Shown piece by piece: positions 25,231 to 33,390 of a DNA stretch of 36,880 bases (positions are counted from its first letter, which is position 1; each line of letters opens with the position of its first letter). The position numbers and the translations under genes are program-made. Location: the IMG/VR virus record IMGVR_UViG_3300025418_000656, positions 1-36,880 of that record. The stretch is one strand, 5' to 3'. Source of the stretch: a virus. Under the pieces are notes generated by a model, which did not search any database, had not been told where the DNA came from, and saw only the letters and a list, made by a program, of their open reading frames with translations.

Positions 25231-25416
25231 ATGCTAAATTGCAAAAAGTGTGCAGGACGGGTATTTGTTGATAGGATTTATTCCCAAAATCTAAGAGTTG
25301 AATTGTTCTGCATACTATGTGGGAAAAGATGGATGGTCAAGAGAGATAATAGGTTCGGAGCATGGGTAGCAAGACTGGAAGAAATGCTGCAACACGGTTA
25401 CGGTATTTCTATCTAA
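25231..25416 (+). CDS. Small zinc-ribbon-like protein
   Basis: 61 residues with two CxxC knuckles: C4-K-K-C7 and C27-I-L-C30, separated by 19 residues, the spacing of a single zinc ribbon. Basic residues follow (GKRWMVKRDNR). Likely a nucleic-acid or protein-binding zinc module, function unknown. There is no ribosome site; TATAAC at 25219-25224 six bases before ATG could be a weak -10 of a leaderless mRNA. Its last 55 bases overlap the next gene in another frame. Confidence 0.5.
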   Translation: MLNCKKCAGRVFVDRIYSQNLRVELFCILCGKRWMVKRDNRFGAWVARLEEMLQHGYGISI

Positions 25417-25877
25417 ACGATAAGTTGCATAAAGTTTTGCGTCGCTCAAGAGCAGAAGATCTAGTTGTCGCTTGGGACTACCAATTGGGCAAGCGTGTTG
25501 CTTATAGCTTGGCAGATGTCAATAAAAATAAGCAACATGCTTACTCCATCAAAGAAGTTGTTCAAATAATTGGTAAGCATGAAGATACCATTAAATGGCA
25601 TCTATACAGAGGAGATTTAAAATTTCCGCAAAGAGTTTATTCTCTTAACGGTAACAAGACTCCAGGAAAATATTTTTGGAGTGAAGACGATATAAGAGAA
25701 ATGCATGATTTTTTTAAGACGGTACACAGAGGCAGACCTAGAAATGATGGCGGTATTACGCCAGGAAATATGCCAAGTAGAGCGGAGATTGAAGCTATAA
25801 TGAAACAAGAAAACATTTTATATGTAAAGAATAGCGATGGAGAATTTGTTCCAGTCTGGAAACAACCTGAATGGTAA
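25362..25877 (+). CDS. MerR-like helix-turn-helix DNA-binding protein
   Basis: 171 residues. Residues about 14-55 are a basic strand-rich region (RYFYLNDKLHKVLRRSRAEDLVVAWDY). Residues about 60-110 look like a winged HTH of the MerR/excisionase type: YSIKEVVQIIGKHEDTIKWHLYRGDL, then YFWSEDDIREMHDFF, where the aromatic wing and the final helix are characteristic. A Pro/Gly linker and a short tail follow. Such proteins recur at the start of replication gene blocks in actinophages, where they may regulate early transcription; this is inference from position. ATG 25362 has only a weak AGG site, and translation may depend on coupling to the overlapping gene. Confidence 0.6.
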   Translation: MGSKTGRNAATRLRYFYLNDKLHKVLRRSRAEDLVVAWDYQLGKRVAYSLADVNKNKQHAYSIKEVVQIIGKHEDTIKWHLYRGDLKFPQRVYSLNGNKTPGKYFWSEDDIREMHDFFKTVHRGRPRNDGGITPGNMPSRAEIEAIMKQENILYVKNSDGEFVPVWKQPEW

Positions 25878-26107
25878 ATGATAAACAAAATAGAAAAGCA
25901 TCTCATGTCTTAAATCAGGCATTGCGTGTGTTGGAATTCACAATGGACTTGGCTGTACAAAAGCAGGACATTGATGCTATGATAGGGATATCAGACAGGC
26001 TTATGGTTTTATATCAGCACCTATCAGAAGGCAGTATTAAAAAGTTTAAGCCAGGTTTTGCATTAGTTGAAAAGGAAGAATTAGATGAACAGTCAGACGA
26101 GCATTAA
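25871..26107 (+). CDS. Hypothetical helical protein
   Basis: 78 residues, mostly helix: HVLNQALRVLEFTMDLAVQKQDIDAMIGISDRLMVLYQHLSE, then a short tail rich in Lys and Glu. It overlaps the HTH gene stop by seven bases and the next gene by 23 bases, so it is part of a translationally coupled string leading to the helicase. No domain recognised. The alternating short helices suggest a protein-protein adaptor, but this is not testable from the sequence alone. Confidence 0.5.
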   Translation: MVNDKQNRKASHVLNQALRVLEFTMDLAVQKQDIDAMIGISDRLMVLYQHLSEGSIKKFKPGFALVEKEELDEQSDEH

Positions 26108-26294
26108 GGTTGAATTACAATTCACTAAGAATTTAGGTAATTATGAAAGCCTAAGAATTGGTATTGGTATTGAAGATTTTAAACGTCAAGGCGAATCAAC
26201 TGATGATGCAACAGATAGAGTTTATGCTTTTGTTGAAAAAAAGCTAATGGAAAAAGTTCATGAGATTGAAGAAGAGCTAAAGGGTAAGAAATGA
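26085..26294 (+). CDS. Hypothetical small protein of a replication-block family
   Basis: 69 residues: a strand pair (KVELQFTKNLGNYESLRIGIGIEDF) followed by a long helix (DRVYAFVEKKLMEKVHEIEEELKGK). The pattern TKNLGNYES is one I remember from small genes near replication genes in actinophages, with no known role. It overlaps the neighbours on both sides (23 bases upstream, ATGA downstream). Size and alpha/beta make-up would suit a DNA-binding or dimerising cofactor. Confidence 0.5.
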   Translation: MNSQTSIKVELQFTKNLGNYESLRIGIGIEDFKRQGESTDDATDRVYAFVEKKLMEKVHEIEEELKGKK

Positions 26295-26623
26295 CCAAAG
26301 ATGAAGCAAAGCTGGCTTACGGCTTAGTTTCACTTTACTGCTCCCTATACAAAGAGCATTACAAGAAGCCCCCAGTTGTAAACAAGTATCGTGAAAAGTG
26401 GGCTATGCAAGATGTTATTGATAGTGTGGGTTATGATAGAGCTAAGGTTCTGCTAGAATACTATTTTAAGATTAGTAAAAGCGGTCATCCACTTACTTGG
26501 TTTTTTTACAACTTTGAAAAGCTAGATATTACTTTGCAACAAGCAGAAGAAGACAAGTCCCGCAGGGAATTAATTAGATCTAGAACCAGGGAAATGGTTC
26601 AGGAAAGGGACAATGAACACTGA
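26291..26623 (+). CDS. Hypothetical protein upstream of the helicase, possible helicase loader
   Basis: 110 residues, all-helical and charged: LVSLYCSLYKEHYKKPPVVNKYREKWAMQDVIDSVGYDRAKVLLEYYF, then HPLTWFFYNFEKLD and an Arg/Glu-rich C-terminal helix. The position, ending 11 bases inside the helicase gene, and the small helical make-up are what is seen for phage helicase loaders, but no loader signature is visible and the link is by context only. Confidence 0.4.
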   Translation: MTKDEAKLAYGLVSLYCSLYKEHYKKPPVVNKYREKWAMQDVIDSVGYDRAKVLLEYYFKISKSGHPLTWFFYNFEKLDITLQQAEEDKSRRELIRSRTREMVQERDNEH

Positions 26624-27839
26624 GTCCGCCGTTATCACGGCAGTATGTACCAATAAAGATATTGCTACAGTACTTGCTGAAAATATTGATGAAGTATTTA
26701 CTTCACATAGAGATGTGTGGGAAGGTTTAAAGTCTTATTATTTAAAGTTTAAAGCAGTTCCAGATGTTTCTGTTCTTACAGATAAGTTTAAAGATTTTGA
26801 ACCTGCAAAGGTTAAGGGAGAAACTGCTTATTACCTTAATGAATTAAAGAATGAATATCTTGCAAGCAGAATCCGCAACTTACTTTTAAGTTCAGGTGCT
26901 TCACTAAAAACAGAAGCATCCGCTAGAGTTATTCAGCAAATGCAAGCTGAGCTTAATACTCTTGGAAAACTTACTGCAAATGTGCGAGATGTTGACCTAA
27001 CAGATTTTAAACTAGCAGAGCAACACTTTGAAGCAGTTAAAAATCGTTCAGATGCAATGGGCGGTAGCCCAGGAATTATGACAGGCTTCAAGGCTATTGA
27101 CTATGCATACCCCACAGGAATGGCTCCAGGACACCTTATCGTCATGATTGGTTGGCCAGGTAGGGGTAAGACTTGGTTCTCCTCTTATTTGGCTTGTAAG
27201 GCATGGGAACAGGGCTTTAAACCAATGATCATATCCCTTGAAATGACACCTGAAAATATGCGTGACCGTATTTATACTATGATGGGGTCGGGATTGTTTA
27301 AGGCTTCAGACTTTTCTAGAGGTAATATTGACATAGATGCATTTGATGAATGGGGAACTAAAAAGTTTGCCAATAAGAATCAATTTATCCTAGTATCAAA
27401 TGAAGGCACAGGTCAAGTTACACCGAATACGGTGCAAGCAAAGATTGACCAGCACAAGCCTGATATTGTTATTCTTGATTATCACCAATTGTTTAATGAC
27501 TCATCTGGCGCTAAATCAGAAGTAGAACGCAACCGTAATATTTCTCGTGACTTTAAGTTGTTAGCAGTTCGCAATAATATTCCTATCATTGACATTACTG
27601 CTGCAACTATGGATGATGTATCAGATCAAGATGAACCACCATTGTTATCACAAGTTGCATGGTCTAAAGCAATTGAGTATGATGCTGATATGGCTATCGC
27701 AGTGCATAAGCAACCTGATACAAATGTTATGGAGATTGTAAGTCGCAAGAACCGCCATGGTACAGAGTTCGGATTCTATTTGGATTGGGACCTTAACCGT
27801 GGAGTTATTAACGAGCTGTATGATAAGGGCATAGCGTAA
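26613..27839 (+). CDS. DnaB-like replicative helicase
   Basis: 408 residues. The C-terminal half is a RecA-fold hexameric helicase core: Walker A GWPGRGKT at 180-187, H1a-like GFKPMIISLEMT, Walker B IVILDY with D289, and later SKAIEYDADMAIAV and a final SRKNRHGTEF corresponding to the DnaB arginine-rich motif. The N-terminal 160 residues are helical and match a shortened DnaB N-domain (VITAVCTNKDI, then FTSHRDVWEGLKSYYL). It would unwind the phage fork 5' to 3' and work with the primase two genes downstream. Start ATG 26613 overlaps the preceding gene by 11 bases. Confidence 0.85.
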   Translation: MNTESAVITAVCTNKDIATVLAENIDEVFTSHRDVWEGLKSYYLKFKAVPDVSVLTDKFKDFEPAKVKGETAYYLNELKNEYLASRIRNLLLSSGASLKTEASARVIQQMQAELNTLGKLTANVRDVDLTDFKLAEQHFEAVKNRSDAMGGSPGIMTGFKAIDYAYPTGMAPGHLIVMIGWPGRGKTWFSSYLACKAWEQGFKPMIISLEMTPENMRDRIYTMMGSGLFKASDFSRGNIDIDAFDEWGTKKFANKNQFILVSNEGTGQVTPNTVQAKIDQHKPDIVILDYHQLFNDSSGAKSEVERNRNISRDFKLLAVRNNIPIIDITAATMDDVSDQDEPPLLSQVAWSKAIEYDADMAIAVHKQPDTNVMEIVSRKNRHGTEFGFYLDWDLNRGVINELYDKGIA

Positions 27840-27849
27840 TTTATGTAAT

Positions 27850-27885
27850 CAATCTTTAACTTGATATAATTATCAGGAAAGATTG
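27850..27885 (+). promoter_or_regulatory. Inverted repeat across a promoter (operator candidate)
   Basis: CAATCTTT (27850-27857) and its exact reverse complement AAAGATTG (27878-27885) flank a 20-base centre that contains the -10 (TATAAT, 27865-27870). The right arm covers the expected transcription start and the ribosome site region. Only one arm is within the mRNA, so a DNA-binding site is more likely than an RNA hairpin. Confidence 0.5.
27862..27870 (+). promoter_or_regulatory. Extended -10 promoter (TGA-TATAAT) before the primase block
   Basis: TGA 27862-27864 and TATAAT 27865-27870 in the 43-base gap after the helicase. No -35 match at 17 bases upstream. Predicted start about 27877, next to the ribosome site AGGAAAG at 27876-27882. 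This would restart transcription for the primase. Confidence 0.6.
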
Positions 27886-27891
27886 GTGATC

Positions 27892-28173
27892 ATGTACCCA
27901 CGCAAAATACATGACTTTTGGATGAGCGGAACCATCAAAGATGATTCCAAATTCCAAAGCTCAAGGGAGAACTATGAAAGACTTTTGGTCCAGCAGATGC
28001 GAGACAAAGGTTATGTTCCTGTCCTTGACATGCAACCACAATTTAATGTAAAATATAACGAGAGTAAGGACCACTATTCTTTCAACCTTGTAATGTACGG
28101 TATTTACATTGGTAAAGCCAAAGCATTAAAGTACGAAGGGTTCTCTGGTCAGAGTTTAATACCTAAAGGATAA
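27892..28173 (+). CDS. Hypothetical protein between helicase and primase
   Basis: 93 residues from ATG 27892 (MYPRKIHDFW); in-frame TTG 27883 and GTG 27886 would add three or two residues but lie in the ribosome site and the inverted repeat. Alpha-beta protein: helix NYERLLVQQMRDKGYV, then strands DMQPQFNVKYNESKDHYSFNLVMYGIYIGK. No known domain. First gene behind the promoter at 27862, three bases ahead of the primase start, so it is probably co-expressed with it. Confidence 0.55.
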   Translation: MYPRKIHDFWMSGTIKDDSKFQSSRENYERLLVQQMRDKGYVPVLDMQPQFNVKYNESKDHYSFNLVMYGIYIGKAKALKYEGFSGQSLIPKG

Positions 28174-28176
28174 CAA

Positions 28177-29136
28177 ATGTCGGATGCATACACTAAAGCG
28201 GACCTCCGCTCTATTTTGCAATCCTGCGGAATTGAAATCATTTCTCAAACTGGTACAGATTTTCTTTGCTTATGTCCATTTCATCATAACACTGATTCTC
28301 CAGCCTTTGCTGTAAGTTATTCAAAGGGTTTATATATTTGTTACAATCAGAACTGTAACTCGGCGGGAACCGTACTAGACCTTGTTAAAACATTAACCAA
28401 TCGCAATGACTTTGAAGCCATGAGATTTATCTCGGCAAACAAGCTTTCACCAGCAGAAATACTTGAAGAAGAACTTAAAGACCTGCTAGATGATAAGCCA
28501 GAGTTTATAGAATTTCCACAGGCTACGCTAGATAAACTTAATACTAACTTGGAACAAAATCCAAAAGCACAAGAGTATTTTCTTTCAAGAAAGATTACAC
28601 AAGAAGCTGGTCGTTATTTTAATCTAGGTTACTCAGATACTCAGAATATGGTTACAGTACCGCTACATTCTCCTGATGGGTTGCCTGTAGGTATTATTGG
28701 AAGATCAATTGAAGGCAAAGCATTTAAGAATAGCCCCAACCTTCCACGTAATAAAACCATGTTTAATATACATAGAGCCAAACGACAGGGTGGCACTATT
28801 ATTGTTGTTGAGTCTAGTTTTGATGCAATTCGTTTATGGCAAGCTGGTTATCCAAATGCCGTAGCAACCCTAGGCGGAAGCATATCAGATACTAACATTC
28901 AGTTGTTAAATAAATATTCATCCACAATCATTATTATGACAGACAATGATTCTGCTGGGCGGGCGTTGGGAAATACAATCGCTAATAAATTAAGGAATAA
29001 AAATATTCTATGGGCAAGATATGACCATGGCACAATGTATCCGCACATGGCAAAAGATGTGGGCGATCTCACAGATGAAGAAATAAAATTGTGTATAAAG
29101 AATGCAATTCCGCACTTTGAGTACGCAAATATATGA
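28177..29136 (+). CDS. DNA primase (CHC2 zinc finger plus TOPRIM)
   Basis: 319 residues. An N-terminal CHC2 zinc finger has C33-P-F-H36 and C55...C60 (CPFHHNTDSPAF, CYNQNCNSAG). The TOPRIM domain follows with VVESSFDAIRLW (E212) and IIMTDNDSAG (D256, D258), the metal-binding catalytic triad for RNA primer synthesis. The DnaG RNA polymerase sub-domain N-terminal to TOPRIM is present but compact, and the C-terminal helicase-binding domain of bacterial DnaG is absent, so it is about half the size of cellular DnaG. It should act with the DnaB-like helicase upstream. Three bases separate it from the preceding stop. Confidence 0.9.
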   Translation: MSDAYTKADLRSILQSCGIEIISQTGTDFLCLCPFHHNTDSPAFAVSYSKGLYICYNQNCNSAGTVLDLVKTLTNRNDFEAMRFISANKLSPAEILEEELKDLLDDKPEFIEFPQATLDKLNTNLEQNPKAQEYFLSRKITQEAGRYFNLGYSDTQNMVTVPLHSPDGLPVGIIGRSIEGKAFKNSPNLPRNKTMFNIHRAKRQGGTIIVVESSFDAIRLWQAGYPNAVATLGGSISDTNIQLLNKYSSTIIIMTDNDSAGRALGNTIANKLRNKNILWARYDHGTMYPHMAKDVGDLTDEEIKLCIKNAIPHFEYANI

Positions 29137-29142
29137 TATACT
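29117..29142 (+). promoter_or_regulatory. Promoter of the SSB/polymerase operon
   Basis: TTGAGT (29117-29122) and TATACT (29137-29142), the latter preceded by TGA (29134-29136). The spacer is only 14 bases, so the extended -10 is likely the main determinant. The leader of about 40 bases holds a weak GGGC/GCCC stem (29152-29155 / 29164-29167) and the AAGGAG ribosome site. It overlaps the end of the primase gene. Confidence 0.55.
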
Positions 29143-29188
29143 GAAGGCACAGGGCATTTTATAGCCCCTTACACTAAGGAGAAATAAT

Positions 29189-29866
29189 ATGGGAATCGTA
29201 ACAGGTTTGTCAGCAATGACAAAGCAAATGGAAAACAAGGCATCATCAGGTGATGCACAAAAAGGAAGATGGCTACAACTCAAAGATGGCCAATCACTTA
29301 AAATCCGCTTCATGCAAGAAATTGATCCAGACTCAAAGAACTATGTTCAAGAAGCTGGTCTTGCTTTCATTGCAGTAGAGCATACAAATCCAAAGGATTA
29401 CAAGCGTAAGGCACTTTGCACAATTGAAGATCAAGGTCGTTGCTTTGGTTGTGAACAACATCGTCGTGACCCCAAGGCGGGTTGGAAGGGACGTTCACGC
29501 TTTTACGCTAACGTTCTTGTTGATGATGGTGCAGAAGAGCCATACATCGCAATCTTTTCTCAGGGGGCAGGTCCAAAATCTGCAACTCCAGAGATTATCA
29601 ACTATGCAGGCGAGACAGGCAGTATTTCCAACTTGACTTGGAAGTTAAAGCGTACTGGCACTGCAACTGATACTAACTACTCAATTATTCCACTTCCAAC
29701 TGCGGATGTTCCGCCAGTTGATTTGGAAAAGTATGAATTGTTTGACCTTCAAAAGTCAGCAGTTCGTGATGTTCCTTACGAGGAGCAAGAGAACTTCTAC
29801 CTAGGAATCACTTCAGATTCTTCAGATGAGTCTTTGCAATCAACATCATCAGCAGTTGAGTGGTAA
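29189..29866 (+). CDS. Single-stranded DNA-binding protein, T4 gp32-like
   Basis: 225 residues with AAGGAG before ATG 29189. A zinc site of the gp32 type is visible: H65, C77, C85, C88 (H-x11-C-x7-C-x2-C), close to the H-x12-C-x9-C-x2-C of T4 gp32. It lies within an OB-fold-like region (LKDGQSLKIRFMQEI, SRFYANVLVDDG, YIAIFSQG, LTWKLKRTG). The C-terminus is acidic with a terminal Trp (SDSSDESLQSTSSAVEW), the usual partner-binding tail. It would coat template strands at the fork and recruit the polymerase and recombinase. It comes directly before the polymerase under its own promoter. Confidence 0.75.
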   Translation: MGIVTGLSAMTKQMENKASSGDAQKGRWLQLKDGQSLKIRFMQEIDPDSKNYVQEAGLAFIAVEHTNPKDYKRKALCTIEDQGRCFGCEQHRRDPKAGWKGRSRFYANVLVDDGAEEPYIAIFSQGAGPKSATPEIINYAGETGSISNLTWKLKRTGTATDTNYSIIPLPTADVPPVDLEKYELFDLQKSAVRDVPYEEQENFYLGITSDSSDESLQSTSSAVEW

Positions 29867-29876
29867 GTATTAAATA

Positions 29877-32800
29877 ATGAAATTTGCCCACCTTCACGTT
29901 CATTCGCATTATTCGCTTATGGATGGCCTCAACACGCCTCATGAGCTGCTTGAAGCTGCAAAGAAGGCTGGGCAAAATTCGTTAGCGATTACAGATCACG
30001 GCACGTTATCATCTCATAGAGATATGCAGATTGCTGCCAAAGAGTTAGGTATGAAGCCAATACTAGGTCTTGAAGCCTATATTTCAGCAACAGACCGCTT
30101 TGACAAACGTGCCGTATCTAAGCGTGAAGATAACACTTCACTTTACAACCACATTATCTTACTAGCTAAAGATGATTTAGGATTAAAGAACCTACAAAAG
30201 CTTTCACAGATTGCTTGGACAGAAGGATACTATCACAAACCACGCATTGATATTGATGCACTTTGGGAATTTGGTGACGGTATAATTGTAGTATCTGGTT
30301 GTATGAATGGACTTATCTCTAAAGCTATTGAGCGTGGGGATAATGATAAGGCAAGAGAATATGTCAAGATGTTTAAAAATCGTTTTGGCAAAGACTTTTA
30401 TATTGAAGTTCAAGCACATAACCCAGACAGTTTAAACTCTGCCCTTCTTGCATTGGCAGATGAATTTGGGGTGAAGCCAGTTGCTACAGGAGACTGTCAT
30501 TTTGCAAAGAAAGAGGAGAGGGATTTGGAAGAACTCCTCCTTATCCTTTCAACAAAGCCTACCGAAAACAAAGAGGCAGACTATGCAAGCAGTCGTAAAT
30601 TCAGTAATATTATTGATCGCTTTGATTATATTTATCCCAATCGCCCTATTAGTTTCGCTGACATTAACGTTTATATTCAATCCTATGATGAAATTCGTAT
30701 GGATTTTGAAAAAGCGGGCATCACAAGAACAGACATATACGAATCATCAGTAGAAATTGCAGACAAGATTGAGTCTTATGACTTTCACGAAAACCTTGAT
30801 TTGCTACCAGTACCAAAAAAGAATGCATTAAAAACACTAAAAGAAATGTGCGACAAGTCTCTAGTAGAAAAGGGATTAGACAATGAGACATACAGAGAAA
30901 GACTCCAAGAAGAGCTTCAAGTCATCGCTGACAAAAATTTTGCTAGTTACTTCCTTGTTGTTGGCGATATGGTGGGCTGGGCGAAAGACAATCAAATCAT
31001 GGTTGGACCAGGCAGAGGATCCGCTGCAGGATCTCTAGTTTGTTATTTGTTGGGTATTACTGACGTAGACCCAATTAAGTTTGACCTTTTGTTCTTCCGC
31101 TTTATTAATCCAGAGCGTAATGACTTTCCAGATATTGATACAGACTTTATGGACCGCCGTCGTGGTGAAGTAAAAGAGTATCTACGTAAAAAGTTTAAGC
31201 ATGTTGCTTCTATTTCTACTTACCAATACTTTAAAGATAAGGGTGTTGTGCGGGACGTGGCAAGAGCATTCCTAGTACCACTTGGAGAAGTTAATAAAGC
31301 ATTAAAGGGTGTTGAGACATTTGAAGAGTATGAGTCAAGCCCAAGCACTGAAGAGTTTAGAAAAAAGTATCCTGAAGTAACTAAGTATGCTTCTATGCTT
31401 CGTGGCAAGATTCGTGGTAATGGTATGCATGCCGCTGGTGTTGTAGTTGCAAAAGATGATATTAGCAAATATGTTCCAATTGAAACACGCAAGGATCCAA
31501 ATGAATCAGTTTCTGGACGTATCCCAGTTGTGGCATATGACATGGAGCAAACAGCAGATTTGGGTTTGATTAAGCTTGACGTGCTGGGACTTAAAACTTT
31601 GTCTGTTATTGATGATGCAATCAAGACAATCCAGCACATAAGTAAGAAGACAATCAATCTTAAAGAAATTCCACTTGATGACCCCAAGGTATTTGAAATG
31701 CTTTCAGGTGGTTTTACCAAGGGAGTGTTTCAAGCTGAAGCAACTCCTTATACAAATCTTCTTATGAAAATGGGTGTCAGTACATTTGAAGACCTTGCAG
31801 CATCAAACGCATTGGTACGTCCAGGTGCTATGAATACTGTAGGAGGAAGCTATATTCGCCGTAAAAAGGGTGAAGAGATGATTACCTACGCTCATCCAAT
31901 TATGCATGAGTTTACAGAGCGTACATATGGCGTTATTATTTATCAGGAACAAGTTATGCAAGCTTGCGTTTACCTTGGTGGTATGTCGTGGGCGGATGCT
32001 GATAAAGTCCGTAAGATTATTGGAAAGAAGAAAGATGCAAGTGAATTTGATGCGTACAAAGACCAGTTTATCTCAGGTGCTTCACAATATATTACTGTTG
32101 AGGATGCCACAAAGCTATGGCATGATTTTGAAGCTCACGCAGGTTACTCGTTTAACCGTTCGCATGCTATTGCTTACTCTATGCTGTCTTATTATACTGC
32201 TTGGCTTAAGTGTTATTTTCCTCTTGAGTTTATGTTTGCCGTTCTCAAAAACGAAAAGGATAAGGATGCTAGAACAGATTATCTCTTGGAAGCCAAGCGT
32301 TTGGGTATCAAAGTCCTTCTCCCGCACATCAACGAATCAGAATTAGATTTTAGCATTCAGGGCAATTCAATCCGATTTGGTTTATCTAACATCAAGTATA
32401 TTTCAGATAACATTGGTAGCAAGATAACTGCTTTGCGACCATTTAAAAATTATGCTGACTTTACAGAAAAGGCGGGAATCAAGGGTAGTGGTATCAACTC
32501 CAGAGCTATTGATTCATTAAACCAGATTGGTGCAGCAGCATTCCCAGATAACCCACGTAGCGGTAACGAGAATGAAAACCTATACGAATACCTTGGAGTA
32601 CCTAAGTTTGATACAGGTAAGCTAAGCCCTAAGATTAAAGCACAGGTTAACCCATTACAGGACTTCCTAGAAGAAGGATGCTTTGTCCTACTAGCAATGG
32701 TTAAGTCTATCAAGAAAGGTCCTACATGGGCACGTGTAGAGCTTGTAGACGATACAGGATCAATTGGTATCTTCCATGAGGTAAACACAAAGATTGAACC

Positions 32801-33149
32801 AGGCATGATGTACTTCTTTTTGGTAGGAGATAACCGTATTCACAAGTATGTAACAATTGACGATGTTGTTAATAAAACAGATGAGCCATTTGTTCAATGG
32901 TTATACAAAGATAAACTTAAGATTGATAATGGCAAAATGCTTGTACTTGATTTTACACATTACAAGACTAAGGCAAATAAGATGATGGCTCATATTATTT
33001 TGTCTGATGCAGACAAGAATTTAGAGCGAGTAATTGCTTTCCCTAAACTCTATAGCAAAGCCTTAGGAAAGATGCAACCAGGAAAGATTTGTGACCCAGC
33101 CATTTCTAAAATGGATGACGGAACTTTATTTGTAAAGGAGGTGAGCTAA
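29877..33149 (+). CDS. dnaE: DNA polymerase III alpha subunit (DnaE-type) with PHP domain
   Basis: 1090 residues. PHP domain at 1-215 with all nine expected metal ligands: H5, H7, D16, H41, E66, H92, C142, D206 and H208. C-family palm: PGRGSAAGSL then PDIDTDF (D419, D421) and LDVLGLK (D568) as the catalytic triad. Next come the fingers (RPGAMNTVGGSYIRRKKGEE, YGVIIYQEQVMQ), helix-hairpin-helix-like KAGIKGSGINSRAIDSL and a C-terminal OB-like domain (ARVELVDDTGSIGIF). Slightly shorter than cellular DnaE (about 1160). It replicates the phage genome; the complete PHP site suggests built-in 3'-5' proofreading as in actinobacterial DnaE1. No SD is seen; start is 10 bases after the SSB stop. Confidence 0.93.
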   Translation: MKFAHLHVHSHYSLMDGLNTPHELLEAAKKAGQNSLAITDHGTLSSHRDMQIAAKELGMKPILGLEAYISATDRFDKRAVSKREDNTSLYNHIILLAKDDLGLKNLQKLSQIAWTEGYYHKPRIDIDALWEFGDGIIVVSGCMNGLISKAIERGDNDKAREYVKMFKNRFGKDFYIEVQAHNPDSLNSALLALADEFGVKPVATGDCHFAKKEERDLEELLLILSTKPTENKEADYASSRKFSNIIDRFDYIYPNRPISFADINVYIQSYDEIRMDFEKAGITRTDIYESSVEIADKIESYDFHENLDLLPVPKKNALKTLKEMCDKSLVEKGLDNETYRERLQEELQVIADKNFASYFLVVGDMVGWAKDNQIMVGPGRGSAAGSLVCYLLGITDVDPIKFDLLFFRFINPERNDFPDIDTDFMDRRRGEVKEYLRKKFKHVASISTYQYFKDKGVVRDVARAFLVPLGEVNKALKGVETFEEYESSPSTEEFRKKYPEVTKYASMLRGKIRGNGMHAAGVVVAKDDISKYVPIETRKDPNESVSGRIPVVAYDMEQTADLGLIKLDVLGLKTLSVIDDAIKTIQHISKKTINLKEIPLDDPKVFEMLSGGFTKGVFQAEATPYTNLLMKMGVSTFEDLAASNALVRPGAMNTVGGSYIRRKKGEEMITYAHPIMHEFTERTYGVIIYQEQVMQACVYLGGMSWADADKVRKIIGKKKDASEFDAYKDQFISGASQYITVEDATKLWHDFEAHAGYSFNRSHAIAYSMLSYYTAWLKCYFPLEFMFAVLKNEKDKDARTDYLLEAKRLGIKVLLPHINESELDFSIQGNSIRFGLSNIKYISDNIGSKITALRPFKNYADFTEKAGIKGSGINSRAIDSLNQIGAAAFPDNPRSGNENENLYEYLGVPKFDTGKLSPKIKAQVNPLQDFLEEGCFVLLAMVKSIKKGPTWARVELVDDTGSIGIFHEVNTKIEPGMMYFFLVGDNRIHKYVTIDDVVNKTDEPFVQWLYKDKLKIDNGKMLVLDFTHYKTKANKMMAHIILSDADKNLERVIAFPKLYSKALGKMQPGKICDPAISKMDDGTLFVKEVS

Positions 33150-33370
33150 TGACTGAAGAAACACCAACCAGCTTGGAAAATGTAAACATAAGTATTGAAC
33201 AAATTCTCGCAGCGGTTTTGGCAAAGGTCGGATCAGTTGAAATGACTTTGCAAGAATTATTGTCAGATTATTCAAACAAGAATATTGCTGTTAATCAAAA
33301 CCCAGAAACTCAAAATATTATTTTTGAGTTGGCAGATATGCCAGAAGCACCACAAACAGAAACCGAATAA
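33149..33370 (+). CDS. Hypothetical small acidic protein
   Basis: 73 residues with AAAGGAGGTGAG before ATG 33149, whose A is the last base of the polymerase stop. One amphipathic helix (SIEQILAAVLAKVGSVEMTLQELLSDYSN) is followed by a strand (AVNQNPETQNIIFELAD) and an acidic Pro/Thr tail. No domain recognised. An acidic small protein coupled to the polymerase could be a polymerase-associated factor, but nothing in the sequence shows that. Confidence 0.5.
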   Translation: MTEETPTSLENVNISIEQILAAVLAKVGSVEMTLQELLSDYSNKNIAVNQNPETQNIIFELADMPEAPQTETE

Positions 33371-33376
33371 ATAGTG

Positions 33377-33382
33377 TATAAT
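33377..33382 (+). promoter_or_regulatory. -10 (TATAAT) of a leaderless gene
   Basis: TATAAT 33377-33382 lies exactly eight bases before ATG 33391, the same distance as at 17720/17734. There is no ribosome site in between and no clear -35. Predicted start about 33389. It would drive the small gene and the RecA-like gene. Confidence 0.5.
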
Positions 33383-33390
33383 ATAAGTAT

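Noticed and set aside
29152-29167. Hairpin in the SSB leader as an attenuator or riboswitch
   Set aside because: Only four base pairs (GGGC/GCCC) with an 8-base loop; too weak to support.
31220-31720. 166-residue reading frame on the - strand
   Set aside because: Antisense to the catalytic part of DnaE, which is fully conserved; no start signals.
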